64,000 bases of DNA from Rikenella sp031551865 (GTDB taxonomy: Bacteria; Bacteroidota; Bacteroidia; Bacteroidales; Rikenellaceae), in contig JAVBMY010000004.1 in NCBI GenBank assembly GCA_031551865.1, positions 248,001 to 312,000 of the forward strand, read 5' to 3'. Below, piece after piece: positions 17,592-25,004 of the stretch. Made by a program: the position numbers and the translations under genes. The notes under the pieces were generated by a model, which was given only the letters and a program-made list of their open reading frames with translations, was not told the DNA's origin and did no database searches. Position 1 is the first letter of the stretch. Every line of letters begins with the position of its first letter.

Positions 17592-17897
17592 GTGACCGGA
17601 AGAGCGGACTCCTCCGAAATAGAGATCGGGTTGCAGCCCCTTCGGCTACGCTCAGGACAGGCTCCGGCAAAACCCGCGACCCTGAGTCCATGAATGGACT
17701 CTTCCTCCTCGTACCTTGGCAATTGCCCTTGGCTTCCTCGCGCTGTCTCGGCATAACCCGCAAGTGGTTTCTGCTCTCGATACACTGCTCGGCTCAAGTG
17801 AGCCTGATTGTGCTCGATTACAGCGGCGGTCGGGCTAGGGGGGGGGACGAAAACTCAACAAGATTAACGGAATAAGTTTGAAATCAATTACACAACC
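17592..17897 (+). other. Repeat-like stretch between attenuator and hisG
   Basis: 306 bases without a convincing gene. It includes CTTCGGCTACGCTCAGGA, which resembles family A1 arms, a hairpin GAGTCCATGAATGGACTC at 17684-17701, a hairpin GGCTCAAGTGAGCC, and a possible second -7 box TAAGTTTG at 17873-17880, 17 bases before hisG. It looks like insertion-derived sequence between leader and first gene. Confidence 0.55.
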
Positions 17898-18749
17898 ATG
17901 ATACGCATTGCCCTACAATCCAAGGGGAGGCTGAACGAAGACAGCCTCGCCCTGCTGGCCGACGCCGGCATCTCGATCGAACCCAGCAAGCGCAGCCTGC
18001 TGTCGCGCACCGACGACTTTCCGCTCGAAGTACTCTACCTGCGCGACGACGACATCCCGCATGCCGTCGAACGCGGCGTGGCCGACATCGGCATCGTGGG
18101 ACTGAACGAAGTCCTTGAGAAAGAAGCCCGCGTCGAGATCGCCCATCGCCTCGGGTTCGGTCGCTGCCGCCTGTCGCTGGCCCTGCCCAAAAGCGAGAGT
18201 TACGACAGCATCCAGTGGTTCGACGGCAAGCGCGTAGCCACTTCGTACCCCGTGATCCTGAACAGTTTCTTCAAGGAGCAGGGCATCACCGCCGAGATCG
18301 AAGAGATCGCCGGATCGGTCGAGATCGCGCCTGCCGTGGGGTTGTCCGACGCCATCTTTGACATCGTGAGCAGCGGCAGTACCCTAATTGTCAATGGCTT
18401 GCGCGAGGTAGAGACCGTAATGAAATCCGAAGCCGTGCTGATCACCAGCCCCTCGCTCGATGCCGATAAACAACAATTGCTGCAACAGTTGTTGTTCCGC
18501 TTCGAATCGATCGAGCGCAGCCGCGGCAAGAAATACATTCTGATGAACATTCCCACGGCCCGCCTGGCCGACGCCGTGGCCATCCTGCCCGGCGTGAAAA
18601 GCCCCACCGTCCTGCCGCTGGCCGAAGAAGGGTGGAGTTCGCTGCACGCCGTGGTCGGCGAACAGACCCTTTGGTCGAAGATCGAACAACTGAAATCCGT
18701 TGGTGCCGAAGACATCCTGGTGCTGGCCCTCGAAAAAATGATCTTATGA
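17898..18749 (+). CDS. hisG: ATP phosphoribosyltransferase, long form
   Basis: 283 residues. Catalyses the first step of histidine synthesis, ATP plus PRPP to phosphoribosyl-ATP. The length shows the long, HisZ-independent form: a two-lobed catalytic part with VERGVADIGIVGLNEV and the PRPP-binding DIVSSGSTLIVNGLR, then a C-terminal ACT-like regulatory domain (about 205-283; YILMNIPTARLADAVAILPG) that binds histidine for feedback inhibition. Its stop overlaps hisD by ATGA. It is under the attenuator upstream. Confidence 0.96.
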   Translation: MIRIALQSKGRLNEDSLALLADAGISIEPSKRSLLSRTDDFPLEVLYLRDDDIPHAVERGVADIGIVGLNEVLEKEARVEIAHRLGFGRCRLSLALPKSESYDSIQWFDGKRVATSYPVILNSFFKEQGITAEIEEIAGSVEIAPAVGLSDAIFDIVSSGSTLIVNGLREVETVMKSEAVLITSPSLDADKQQLLQQLLFRFESIERSRGKKYILMNIPTARLADAVAILPGVKSPTVLPLAEEGWSSLHAVVGEQTLWSKIEQLKSVGAEDILVLALEKMIL

Positions 18750-20035
18750 AAACCTACACCTACCCTACTGCCGAAGAGCTACAACCTTTGTTGAAGCGGG
18801 CAGTAGCGAGCGAAAGCGGCGAACTGCTGAAGCGGGTCGAGGCTATCATCGACCGCGTCCGTACCGGGGGGGACGATGCCCTTCGGGCACTGGCACAAGA
18901 GATCGACCGGGCCACGCTCGGGGAACTCCGGGTCAGCCCGGAAGAGATCGACCGGGCTGCCGGACAGGTGCCCGAAGCGCTGAAAACCGCCATCCGCACA
19001 GCCTACGCCAATATCGAGCAATTCCACCGAGCCCAGATACCGCGCGAAATCGTCGTGGAAACCCAGTCCGGCGTGGAATGCCGCCAGCGTCCCGTGCCCA
19101 TCGGAAGCGTAGGACTCTATATTCCCGGCGGAAGCGCACCGCTATTCTCGACCGTATTGATGCTGGCCATCCCGGCCCGTATTGCCGGGTGCCGCCGGGT
19201 TGTGCTTTGCACCCCGCCGAGAAAAGACGGCGGCATCGCTCCGGAAATCCTGTGGACGGCCGGGTTATGCGGAGTCACCGAAATATTCAAGGTCGGCGGG
19301 GCACAGGCCGTGGCTGCCATGGCCTACGGCACCGAAAGCGTCCCCTGCGTCGACAAGATCTTCGGCCCCGGCAACCGCTACGTCACCGCCGCCAAGCAAT
19401 TGTTGGGGCTCCGCAAAGTCGCTATTGACATGCCCGCCGGCCCTTCGGAAGTGATGGTGGTGGCCGACGGGAGCGCCGACCCGGCGTTCGTAGCCGCCGA
19501 CCTGTTGTCGCAGGCCGAACACGGTGCCGACAGCCAGGCAATCCTGCTCACCACTTCGCCCGCGCTGGCCGCCGCCGCCGAAACGGAAACCGCCCGGCAA
19601 CTCAACCGGCTCCCGCGCGCCGAAACCGCCCGGCAGGCCCTCGAACACAGCCGCATCATCGTTGTCCGCACGCTGGACGAAGCGTTGACGATCGCCAACG
19701 CCTACGCCCCCGAGCACCTGATCCTTTCGGTCGAAGCACCGGAAAAAGCTGCCGCCGCGATCGAGAATGCCGGGAGCATTTTCTTGGGTAACTTCACCCC
19801 CGAAAGCGTCGGCGACTACGCCAGCGGCACCAACCACACACTGCCCACGGCAGGCTGGGCCCGCTCGTTCAGCGGCGTGAACCTCGACAGTTTCTACAAA
19901 AAGATCACCATCCAACAACTTACCCCCGAAGGCTTGCAGGCCCTCGGCTCCACAGTCGAGGCCATGGCCGCCGCCGAAGGACTCGAAGCCCACCGGCAGG
20001 CCGTCGCATTCCGCCTTGAAACCCTCGAAAAATAA
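18746..20035 (+). CDS. hisD: Histidinol dehydrogenase
   Basis: 429 residues from ATG 18746, which overlaps the hisG stop; the longer in-frame start inside hisG is rejected. Performs the last two oxidations, histidinol to histidine, with NAD+ and zinc. Seen: the substrate/NAD region VPIGSVGLYIPGGSAPLFST, FGPGNRYVTAAKQLLG, the SQAEHGADSQ motif with the catalytic/zinc residues, and NFTPESVGDYASGTNHTLPT. Length is normal for the family. The next gene starts 8 bases after. Confidence 0.96.
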   Translation: MKTYTYPTAEELQPLLKRAVASESGELLKRVEAIIDRVRTGGDDALRALAQEIDRATLGELRVSPEEIDRAAGQVPEALKTAIRTAYANIEQFHRAQIPREIVVETQSGVECRQRPVPIGSVGLYIPGGSAPLFSTVLMLAIPARIAGCRRVVLCTPPRKDGGIAPEILWTAGLCGVTEIFKVGGAQAVAAMAYGTESVPCVDKIFGPGNRYVTAAKQLLGLRKVAIDMPAGPSEVMVVADGSADPAFVAADLLSQAEHGADSQAILLTTSPALAAAAETETARQLNRLPRAETARQALEHSRIIVVRTLDEALTIANAYAPEHLILSVEAPEKAAAAIENAGSIFLGNFTPESVGDYASGTNHTLPTAGWARSFSGVNLDSFYKKITIQQLTPEGLQALGSTVEAMAAAEGLEAHRQAVAFRLETLEK

Positions 20036-20043
20036 CCCCGACC

Positions 20044-21708
20044 GTGGAAAACCTCAATGCTATGAATATCACCGACCTGATGCGTCCCAACATACGCCGG
20101 ATGGCTCCCTACTCGACTGCCCGCGACGAATACCAGGGCGACCCGCTCGGCATCTTCCTCGATGCCAACGAGAACCCGTTCGACAACGGCATGAACCGCT
20201 ACCCCGACCCGCACAACCGCCGCATCCGCGAACGCATCGCCCAAATGCGCGGCCTTAGCCCGGAACAAGTCTTCGTGGCCGGCAACGGCAGCGACGAAGC
20301 CATCGACCTGCTGCTGCGTATTTTCTGTGAGCCGGGCCGAGACCAAGCGCTGGCCATCGCCCCGAGCTACGGCATGTACCGCGTGGCCGCCGAGACCAAC
20401 GATGTCCGGTTAACCGAAATCGCCCTGAACGATAATTTCACGCTCGATTCCGAAAAACTACTCAGTGCCGCAACCCCTAGCACGAAACTCGTCTTCCTCT
20501 GCTCGCCGAACAATCCCTCGGGCAACCTGCTCGACACCCGCGAAGTAGAAAAAATACTCCGCGGGTTCGGCGGCATTGTGGCCATCGACGAAGCCTATAT
20601 CGACTTTGCCGAAAGCGAGGGATTCCTCGGCAGGCTCGGCGAGTTCCCGAATCTTGTGGTCTTGCAGACTCTTTCGAAAGCGTGGGGCATGGCGGGTATC
20701 CGCATCGGCTTTGCGTTCGGCACTCCCGAAATCATCGAAACGATGAACCGTATCAAGTACCCCTATTCGGTGAACAGCATCACCGAACGGCTGGTGCTCG
20801 GCGAACTCGGAAAAGAGCCGCAGCGCCGCGAACAGATCGCCACGCTGAAAGAAGAGCGCCGCAAGTTGACCGAAGCCCTGCAACAGCTCCCGCTGGTCAA
20901 ACGCGTCTACCCGTCGGACGCCAACTTCGTGCTGGCCCGGTTCGATGACCCGCGCGGCATCTACGACCTGCTGCTCAAACGAGGCATCATCGTGCGCGAC
21001 CGCTCACGCATCCCCGGCTGCGAGGGCTGCCTGCGCCTTACGGTGGGTACGCCCGGCGAGAATATCCGCCTTGTCGAAGCGCTGAAGAATCCCGAAGCTG
21101 TCACAGCGCGCCCCTCCGAAGGCGAGGGCTACCGCCGCGCCACTGTGACGCGCCGAAGCCGCGAAACGGACATCACAGCCACGGTCGACCTGAACGGTGG
21201 CGGGCGGGCGGAAATATCCACCGGGCTGGGTTTCTTCGACCACATGCTCGAACAACTCGTACACCACGGCGGCATGTCAGTCACGCTCAAAGCCACGGGC
21301 GACCTGCACACCGACGAGCACCACACCATCGAAGACACGGCACTGGTGCTGGGCGAGGCATTCCTTCGGGCGCTCGGCGACAAGCGAGGCATCGGCCGCT
21401 ACGGATTCGCGCTGCCGATGGACGAAAGCCGCGCGCTGGTGTTGCTTGACTTCGGCGGCCGGATCGCTGTACGCTGGGACACGAAGTTCAAACGCGAAAA
21501 GATCGGCGACGTCCCCACCGAAATGTTCGAACACTTTTTCGACAGCTTCGCACAGGCCGCCCGTTGCAACCTGCAAATCTCGGCCCGGGGCAAGAACGAG
21601 CACCACAAGATCGAGGCGATCTTCAAGGCCTTCGCCCGCGCCCTGAGGATGGCCGTGGAGCAACGCCCGCTCGACATGAACCTGCCCAGTAGCAAAGGAA
21701 TATTGTAG
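20044..21708 (+). CDS. hisCB: Fusion: histidinol-phosphate aminotransferase HisC + imidazoleglycerol-phosphate dehydratase HisB
   Basis: 554 residues in one uninterrupted frame. Residues 1-~350 are HisC, a class I/II PLP aminotransferase: VAGNGSDEAIDLLLR, FLCSPNNPSGNLL, PLP lysine K212 in LQTLSKAWGMAG. Residues ~364-554 are a complete dehydratase domain: GLGFFDHMLEQLVHHGG, DLHTDEHHTIEDTALVLGEA, FEHFFDSFAQAA and GKNEHHKIEAIFKAFARAL, with the metal-binding HHTIED and EHHKIEA motifs. These catalyse steps 8 and 6 of the pathway. Bacteroidota usually carry HisB as a phosphatase-dehydratase fusion; the phosphatase half is absent here. Start is GTG 20044 or ATG 20062. Confidence 0.94.
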   Translation: MENLNAMNITDLMRPNIRRMAPYSTARDEYQGDPLGIFLDANENPFDNGMNRYPDPHNRRIRERIAQMRGLSPEQVFVAGNGSDEAIDLLLRIFCEPGRDQALAIAPSYGMYRVAAETNDVRLTEIALNDNFTLDSEKLLSAATPSTKLVFLCSPNNPSGNLLDTREVEKILRGFGGIVAIDEAYIDFAESEGFLGRLGEFPNLVVLQTLSKAWGMAGIRIGFAFGTPEIIETMNRIKYPYSVNSITERLVLGELGKEPQRREQIATLKEERRKLTEALQQLPLVKRVYPSDANFVLARFDDPRGIYDLLLKRGIIVRDRSRIPGCEGCLRLTVGTPGENIRLVEALKNPEAVTARPSEGEGYRRATVTRRSRETDITATVDLNGGGRAEISTGLGFFDHMLEQLVHHGGMSVTLKATGDLHTDEHHTIEDTALVLGEAFLRALGDKRGIGRYGFALPMDESRALVLLDFGGRIAVRWDTKFKREKIGDVPTEMFEHFFDSFAQAARCNLQISARGKNEHHKIEAIFKAFARALRMAVEQRPLDMNLPSSKGIL

Positions 21709-21772
21709 TTTTTTCAATGTCATTGCAGGGAAACCCAAGCAATTTACTTTCATTATTCCAAAACTCTTTTCA

Positions 21773-21860
21773 ATGTCATCCCGAGCCTGCCAAGGGATCT
21801 TTGTAAAGACTCGTTTGATAGCCCTGTTGGTAAGATCCCTTGGCAGGCTCGGGATGACAT
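21773..21860. repeat. Family A1 element inside the his operon
   Basis: Perfect 29-base arms at 21773-21801 and 21832-21860, starting ATGTCATCCCGAGCC and ending GGCTCGGGATGACAT, with a 30-base loop. An A2 half-element (GTCATTGCAGGGAAACCC) precedes it at about 21719-21755. It lies between hisCB and hisH, the only large gap of the operon besides hisF-hisIE. Confidence 0.85.
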
Positions 21861-21879
21861 AATTAAGAACCTGATAAGC

Positions 21880-22470
21880 ATGGTCACCATAGTAGATTAC
21901 GACACCGGCAACCTGCGCTCGGTAATGAACGCGCTCGACAGACTCGGGGCCGGCTACCGGCTGAGCCGCAACGCCGCGGAAATTTCACAGGCCGAACGGG
22001 TGCTGCTTCCCGGGGTCGGTGCGGCAGCTCCCGCCATGGCCCGGCTCAGAGAATACGGCCTGGCCGACACATTGCAACACCTGAGACAGCCCGTGCTGGG
22101 TATCTGCCTCGGACTGCAATTGCTGTGCAGCCACAGCGAAGAAGGTGATACCCCTTGCCTGGGTATCTTTCCGAACCGGGTACGGCGTTTCGAGGCCGAC
22201 CCTTCGCAGGGCATCAAGGTGCCGCACATGGGCTGGAACACTATTGCCAGACTTCGATCCCCATTATTTGACGGCGTGGCTGGAGACAGCTACGTTTACT
22301 ACGTCCATTCCTATTTTGCCGAAGCCGACGAACACACCCTCGCCGTGACCGAGCACACCCTGCCGTTCAGCGGGGCTTTGGGCCGGGACAATTATTTCGG
22401 TTGCCAGTTCCATCCTGAAAAAAGCGGTCCGGTCGGCGAGCAAATCCTGTCCAACTTTTTGAAGCTATAA
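21880..22470 (+). CDS. hisH: Imidazole glycerol phosphate synthase, glutamine amidotransferase subunit
   Basis: 196 residues. Releases ammonia from glutamine and passes it to HisF. The class I triad is visible: C76 in LGICLGLQLLC, H178 and E180 in CQFHPEKSGPVGEQ. The oxyanion stretch PGVGAAAPAM is present. ATG 21880 follows the repeat element by 19 bases. hisA starts 37 bases downstream. Confidence 0.96.
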   Translation: MVTIVDYDTGNLRSVMNALDRLGAGYRLSRNAAEISQAERVLLPGVGAAAPAMARLREYGLADTLQHLRQPVLGICLGLQLLCSHSEEGDTPCLGIFPNRVRRFEADPSQGIKVPHMGWNTIARLRSPLFDGVAGDSYVYYVHSYFAEADEHTLAVTEHTLPFSGALGRDNYFGCQFHPEKSGPVGEQILSNFLKL

Positions 22471-22507
22471 ACTTGGCTGAATCGCTCCACGGCCAATCCA
22501 AAGAATT

Positions 22508-23248
22508 ATGAAACACAAAAGAATAGAGATCATCCCCGCCATCGACCTGATCGACGGCCACTGCGTGCGCCTGACCCAGGGCGATTACACGCAAAAAAGC
22601 GTCTACTCGTCCGACCCTGTAGAAGTGGCCAAAAGCTACGAAGACATCGGCATCCGGCGCCTGCACCTGGTCGACCTCGACGGGGCCAAAGCCGACGGGC
22701 CGCAAAACCTGGGCATACTCGAAAGCATCGCCACCCGTACCGGATTGGAAATCCAGTATGGCGGCGGGATCAAAAGCCCCGAAGCGCTGCAACGGGTGTT
22801 TGACGCCGGAGCCGTGCGCGCCATCATCGGCAGCCTCGCCGTCCGCGAACCCGATACGTTCGCCGCGTGGCTCGAAACCCATACCCCTGCCCGGCTCATC
22901 CTCGGCGCCGACACCCGCGCAGGGCGCGTGGCCATCAACGGCTGGCTCGAAGAATCCGACGACAAAGTCGAAACGCTGCTCACACGTTTCGCCGCCACCG
23001 GATTGTCGCAAAGCATCTGTACCGACATCTCGCGCGACGGTATGCTCAGCGGCCCCAACTTCGCCCTCTACGAGTCGCTGCAATCGCAATTCCCGCAAAT
23101 CGACATCACCGTCAGCGGCGGCGTAGCCAACATTTTCGACGTGGAAAAGGCGCAGGAACTGGGACTGCGGAGCATCATCATCGGCAAAGCCATCTACGAA
23201 GGCGGCATCACCCTCAAAGAACTCGGACAATGGTTGCAAAACGCATAA
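22508..23248 (+). CDS. hisA: ProFAR isomerase HisA
   Basis: 246 residues, a (beta/alpha)8 barrel that opens the ribose ring of ProFAR to PRFAR. Phosphate-binding and catalytic motifs are visible: IIPAIDLIDGHCVRLTQGDY with the first catalytic Asp, IQYGGGIKSPEALQ, and TDISRDGMLSGPN with the second Asp. Its 3' end overlaps hisF by 19 bases, which suggests coupled translation. Confidence 0.95.
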   Translation: MKHKRIEIIPAIDLIDGHCVRLTQGDYTQKSVYSSDPVEVAKSYEDIGIRRLHLVDLDGAKADGPQNLGILESIATRTGLEIQYGGGIKSPEALQRVFDAGAVRAIIGSLAVREPDTFAAWLETHTPARLILGADTRAGRVAINGWLEESDDKVETLLTRFAATGLSQSICTDISRDGMLSGPNFALYESLQSQFPQIDITVSGGVANIFDVEKAQELGLRSIIIGKAIYEGGITLKELGQWLQNA

Positions 23249-23985
23249 TCCCCTGCCTCGACATCCGCGACGGGCAAACCGTCAAAGGCATCAACTTCGA
23301 GCAAATACAGGCCGTGGGCGATCCCGTAGCCCTGGGCCGTAAATACGCCGACGACGGGGCCGACGAACTGGTCTACCTCGACATCAGTGCCACGGTCGAA
23401 GCGCGACAGACTTTTACGAACCTCGTCGAACGCATAGCGCGCGAGTTGAACATCCCGTTCACTGTGGGCGGCGGCATCGCCACGGCAGAAGACGCCTCGC
23501 GCCTGCTGCTCGCCGGAGCCGACAAAGTGTCGGTCAACAGCGCCGCCGTACGCCGCCCGGAGCTCATCGACGAGATCGCCGCACTGCACGGCTCACAATT
23601 CCTCGTGGTGGCCATCGACGCCCGATTCGACGGTTCGCGCTGGGTCGTAACGACCCACGGCGGCCGTACCCCCACCGAAAAAGAACTGTTCTCGTGGGCC
23701 CGCGAAGCCCAGGAGCGCGGCGCCGGCGAGATACTCTTCACCTCGATGAACCACGACGGCACCAAAAACGGTTACCCCTGCGACACATTCGCCGCACTGG
23801 CCGCGCAACTGAGCATCCCCATCATCGCCTCGGGCGGCGCGGGCACCATCGGCCATATCGCCGAAGTGCTAACCGCCGGACGGGCCGACGCCGCGCTGGC
23901 CGCCTCGATCTTCCACTACAACGAGATCCCAATCCCCACGCTGAAACAGGCGCTCCACGAGCAAGGAATTCCGGTGAGGCTTTAA
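23230..23985 (+). CDS. hisF: Imidazole glycerol phosphate synthase, cyclase subunit
   Basis: 251 residues from ATG 23230, which gives the standard start MVAKRIIPCLDIRDGQTVKG; a longer frame reading back through hisA is not real. HisF uses ammonia from HisH to make IGP and AICAR. Motifs: catalytic Asp in PCLDIRDG, FTVGGGIATAED, LFTSMNHDGTKNGYP with the second Asp, and IIASGGAGTIGHI. After it comes a 92-base gap before hisIE. Confidence 0.96.
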   Translation: MVAKRIIPCLDIRDGQTVKGINFEQIQAVGDPVALGRKYADDGADELVYLDISATVEARQTFTNLVERIARELNIPFTVGGGIATAEDASRLLLAGADKVSVNSAAVRRPELIDEIAALHGSQFLVVAIDARFDGSRWVVTTHGGRTPTEKELFSWAREAQERGAGEILFTSMNHDGTKNGYPCDTFAALAAQLSIPIIASGGAGTIGHIAEVLTAGRADAALAASIFHYNEIPIPTLKQALHEQGIPVRL

Positions 23986-24077
23986 CTCCCCCCGCCCCGG
24001 AAAATCTTCCTGTTTCGTAACCCACAGCCTGAATGATATTTTAATTTCTTCAACACCACCACACATCATAAAAAGAT

Positions 24078-24725
24078 ATGAGAACAACCATCGATACCAA
24101 TTCGCTCGACTTCAACAAGAACAGCGACGGCCTGCTGCCCGTTGTCATTCAGGACGCGGCCACGCTTCGCGTGCTGATGCTCGGCTACATGAACCGCGAA
24201 GCCCTGGACAAAAGCCTTGCCGACGGCATCGTCACCTTCTACAGCCGTACCAAGAACCGCCTGTGGACCAAAGGCGAGACCAGCGGTAACACTCTGCGCA
24301 TCGTATCCGTGAGTGCCGACTGCGACCGCGACACCCTGCTCATCCGCGCCGAAGCCGCCGGCCCCACCTGCCACACCGGCGCCACCAGCTGCTTCGACAA
24401 CCGCGAAGAGAACTCCGAGGACAACGGTAGCGCGGAATTCACGAACGAAGGCTTTATCCGCCGACTCGAACAGGTCATTCAGGGCCGTCACGCCACGATG
24501 CCCGAAGGTTCCTACACCACCAAACTGTTCGAAAAAGGAATCCCGAAGATCGCCCAAAAAGTGGGCGAAGAAGCTGTTGAAACCGTGATCGAAGCGATGG
24601 CCGGCAACCGAGAACGGCTGGTGTACGAAGCCTCCGACCTGATCTATCACCTGCTCGTGTTGCTCGAAGCCAGCGGCTTGAGCATTGCCGATCTGGAACA
24701 GGAACTCGCCGCCCGGCACAAATAA
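24078..24725 (+). CDS. hisIE: Bifunctional phosphoribosyl-AMP cyclohydrolase / phosphoribosyl-ATP pyrophosphatase
   Basis: 215 residues. HisI occupies about 1-110, with YMNREALDKSLADGIVTFYS, the metal-binding SADCDRDTLLI and GPTCHTGATSCF. HisE occupies about 124-215, with GSYTTKLFEKGIPKIAQKVG and EEAVETVIEA, an MazG-like all-alpha pyrophosphatase. It performs steps 2 and 3. It is the last gene of the operon; an inverted-repeat region follows. Confidence 0.96.
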   Translation: MRTTIDTNSLDFNKNSDGLLPVVIQDAATLRVLMLGYMNREALDKSLADGIVTFYSRTKNRLWTKGETSGNTLRIVSVSADCDRDTLLIRAEAAGPTCHTGATSCFDNREENSEDNGSAEFTNEGFIRRLEQVIQGRHATMPEGSYTTKLFEKGIPKIAQKVGEEAVETVIEAMAGNRERLVYEASDLIYHLLVLLEASGLSIADLEQELAARHK

Positions 24726-24788
24726 GTGCGTTCGCGCACCCCCGCTCTTTTTCATTCTTCTCCCTTCTCCCCTCCCAGCTTTCTTTAA

Positions 24789-24884
24789 GATTTAGGATTA
24801 TGGCTTCAAAAAAGGACCTGACGCGGCGCGGGGAGATATGTGAGAGAGAGCGTCAATGCTTTTTTGAAGCCGCAACCCTAAATC
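24789..24884. repeat. Long imperfect inverted repeat behind hisIE
   Basis: Left arm 24789-24813 (GATTTAGG..TATGGCTTCAAAAAA) and right arm 24858-24884 (CTTTTTTGAAGCC..CCTAAATC) pair over about 24 bases with a small bulge. The spacer of about 44 bases is GC-rich then purine-rich. It is not a family A element. Confidence 0.65.
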
Positions 24885-24896
24885 AAACTCTCACAA

Positions 24897-24938
24897 GAAA
24901 GCTGCGTAAATCGTTTTCAAACGATTTGCGCAGCTTTC
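24897..24938. terminator. Hairpin upstream of pfkA, likely his operon terminator
   Basis: 17-base arms 24897-24913 (GAAAGCTGCGTAAATCG) and 24922-24938, one mismatch, loop TTTTCAAA. No long T-run follows on the plus strand, so termination strength is uncertain. Confidence 0.55.
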
Positions 24939-24952
24939 ATCAAAAAATTCAC

Positions 24953-24960
24953 TACATTTG
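24953..24960 (+). promoter_or_regulatory. -7 box for pfkA
   Basis: TACATTTG, an exact TAnnTTTG, 44 bases before the ATG. The nearest TTTG (24925-24928) is 24 bases upstream, further than usual, and lies in the hairpin arm. Confidence 0.55.
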
Positions 24961-25004
24961 TGACTTCAAAAAACGTGTAATCAAACTCGCAAGAAGCAAA
25001 CAAG

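Noticed and set aside
17457..17693. 78-codon frame in the his leader region
   Set aside because: It is in a different frame from the His-rich leader peptide and reads through the terminator and repeat sequence.
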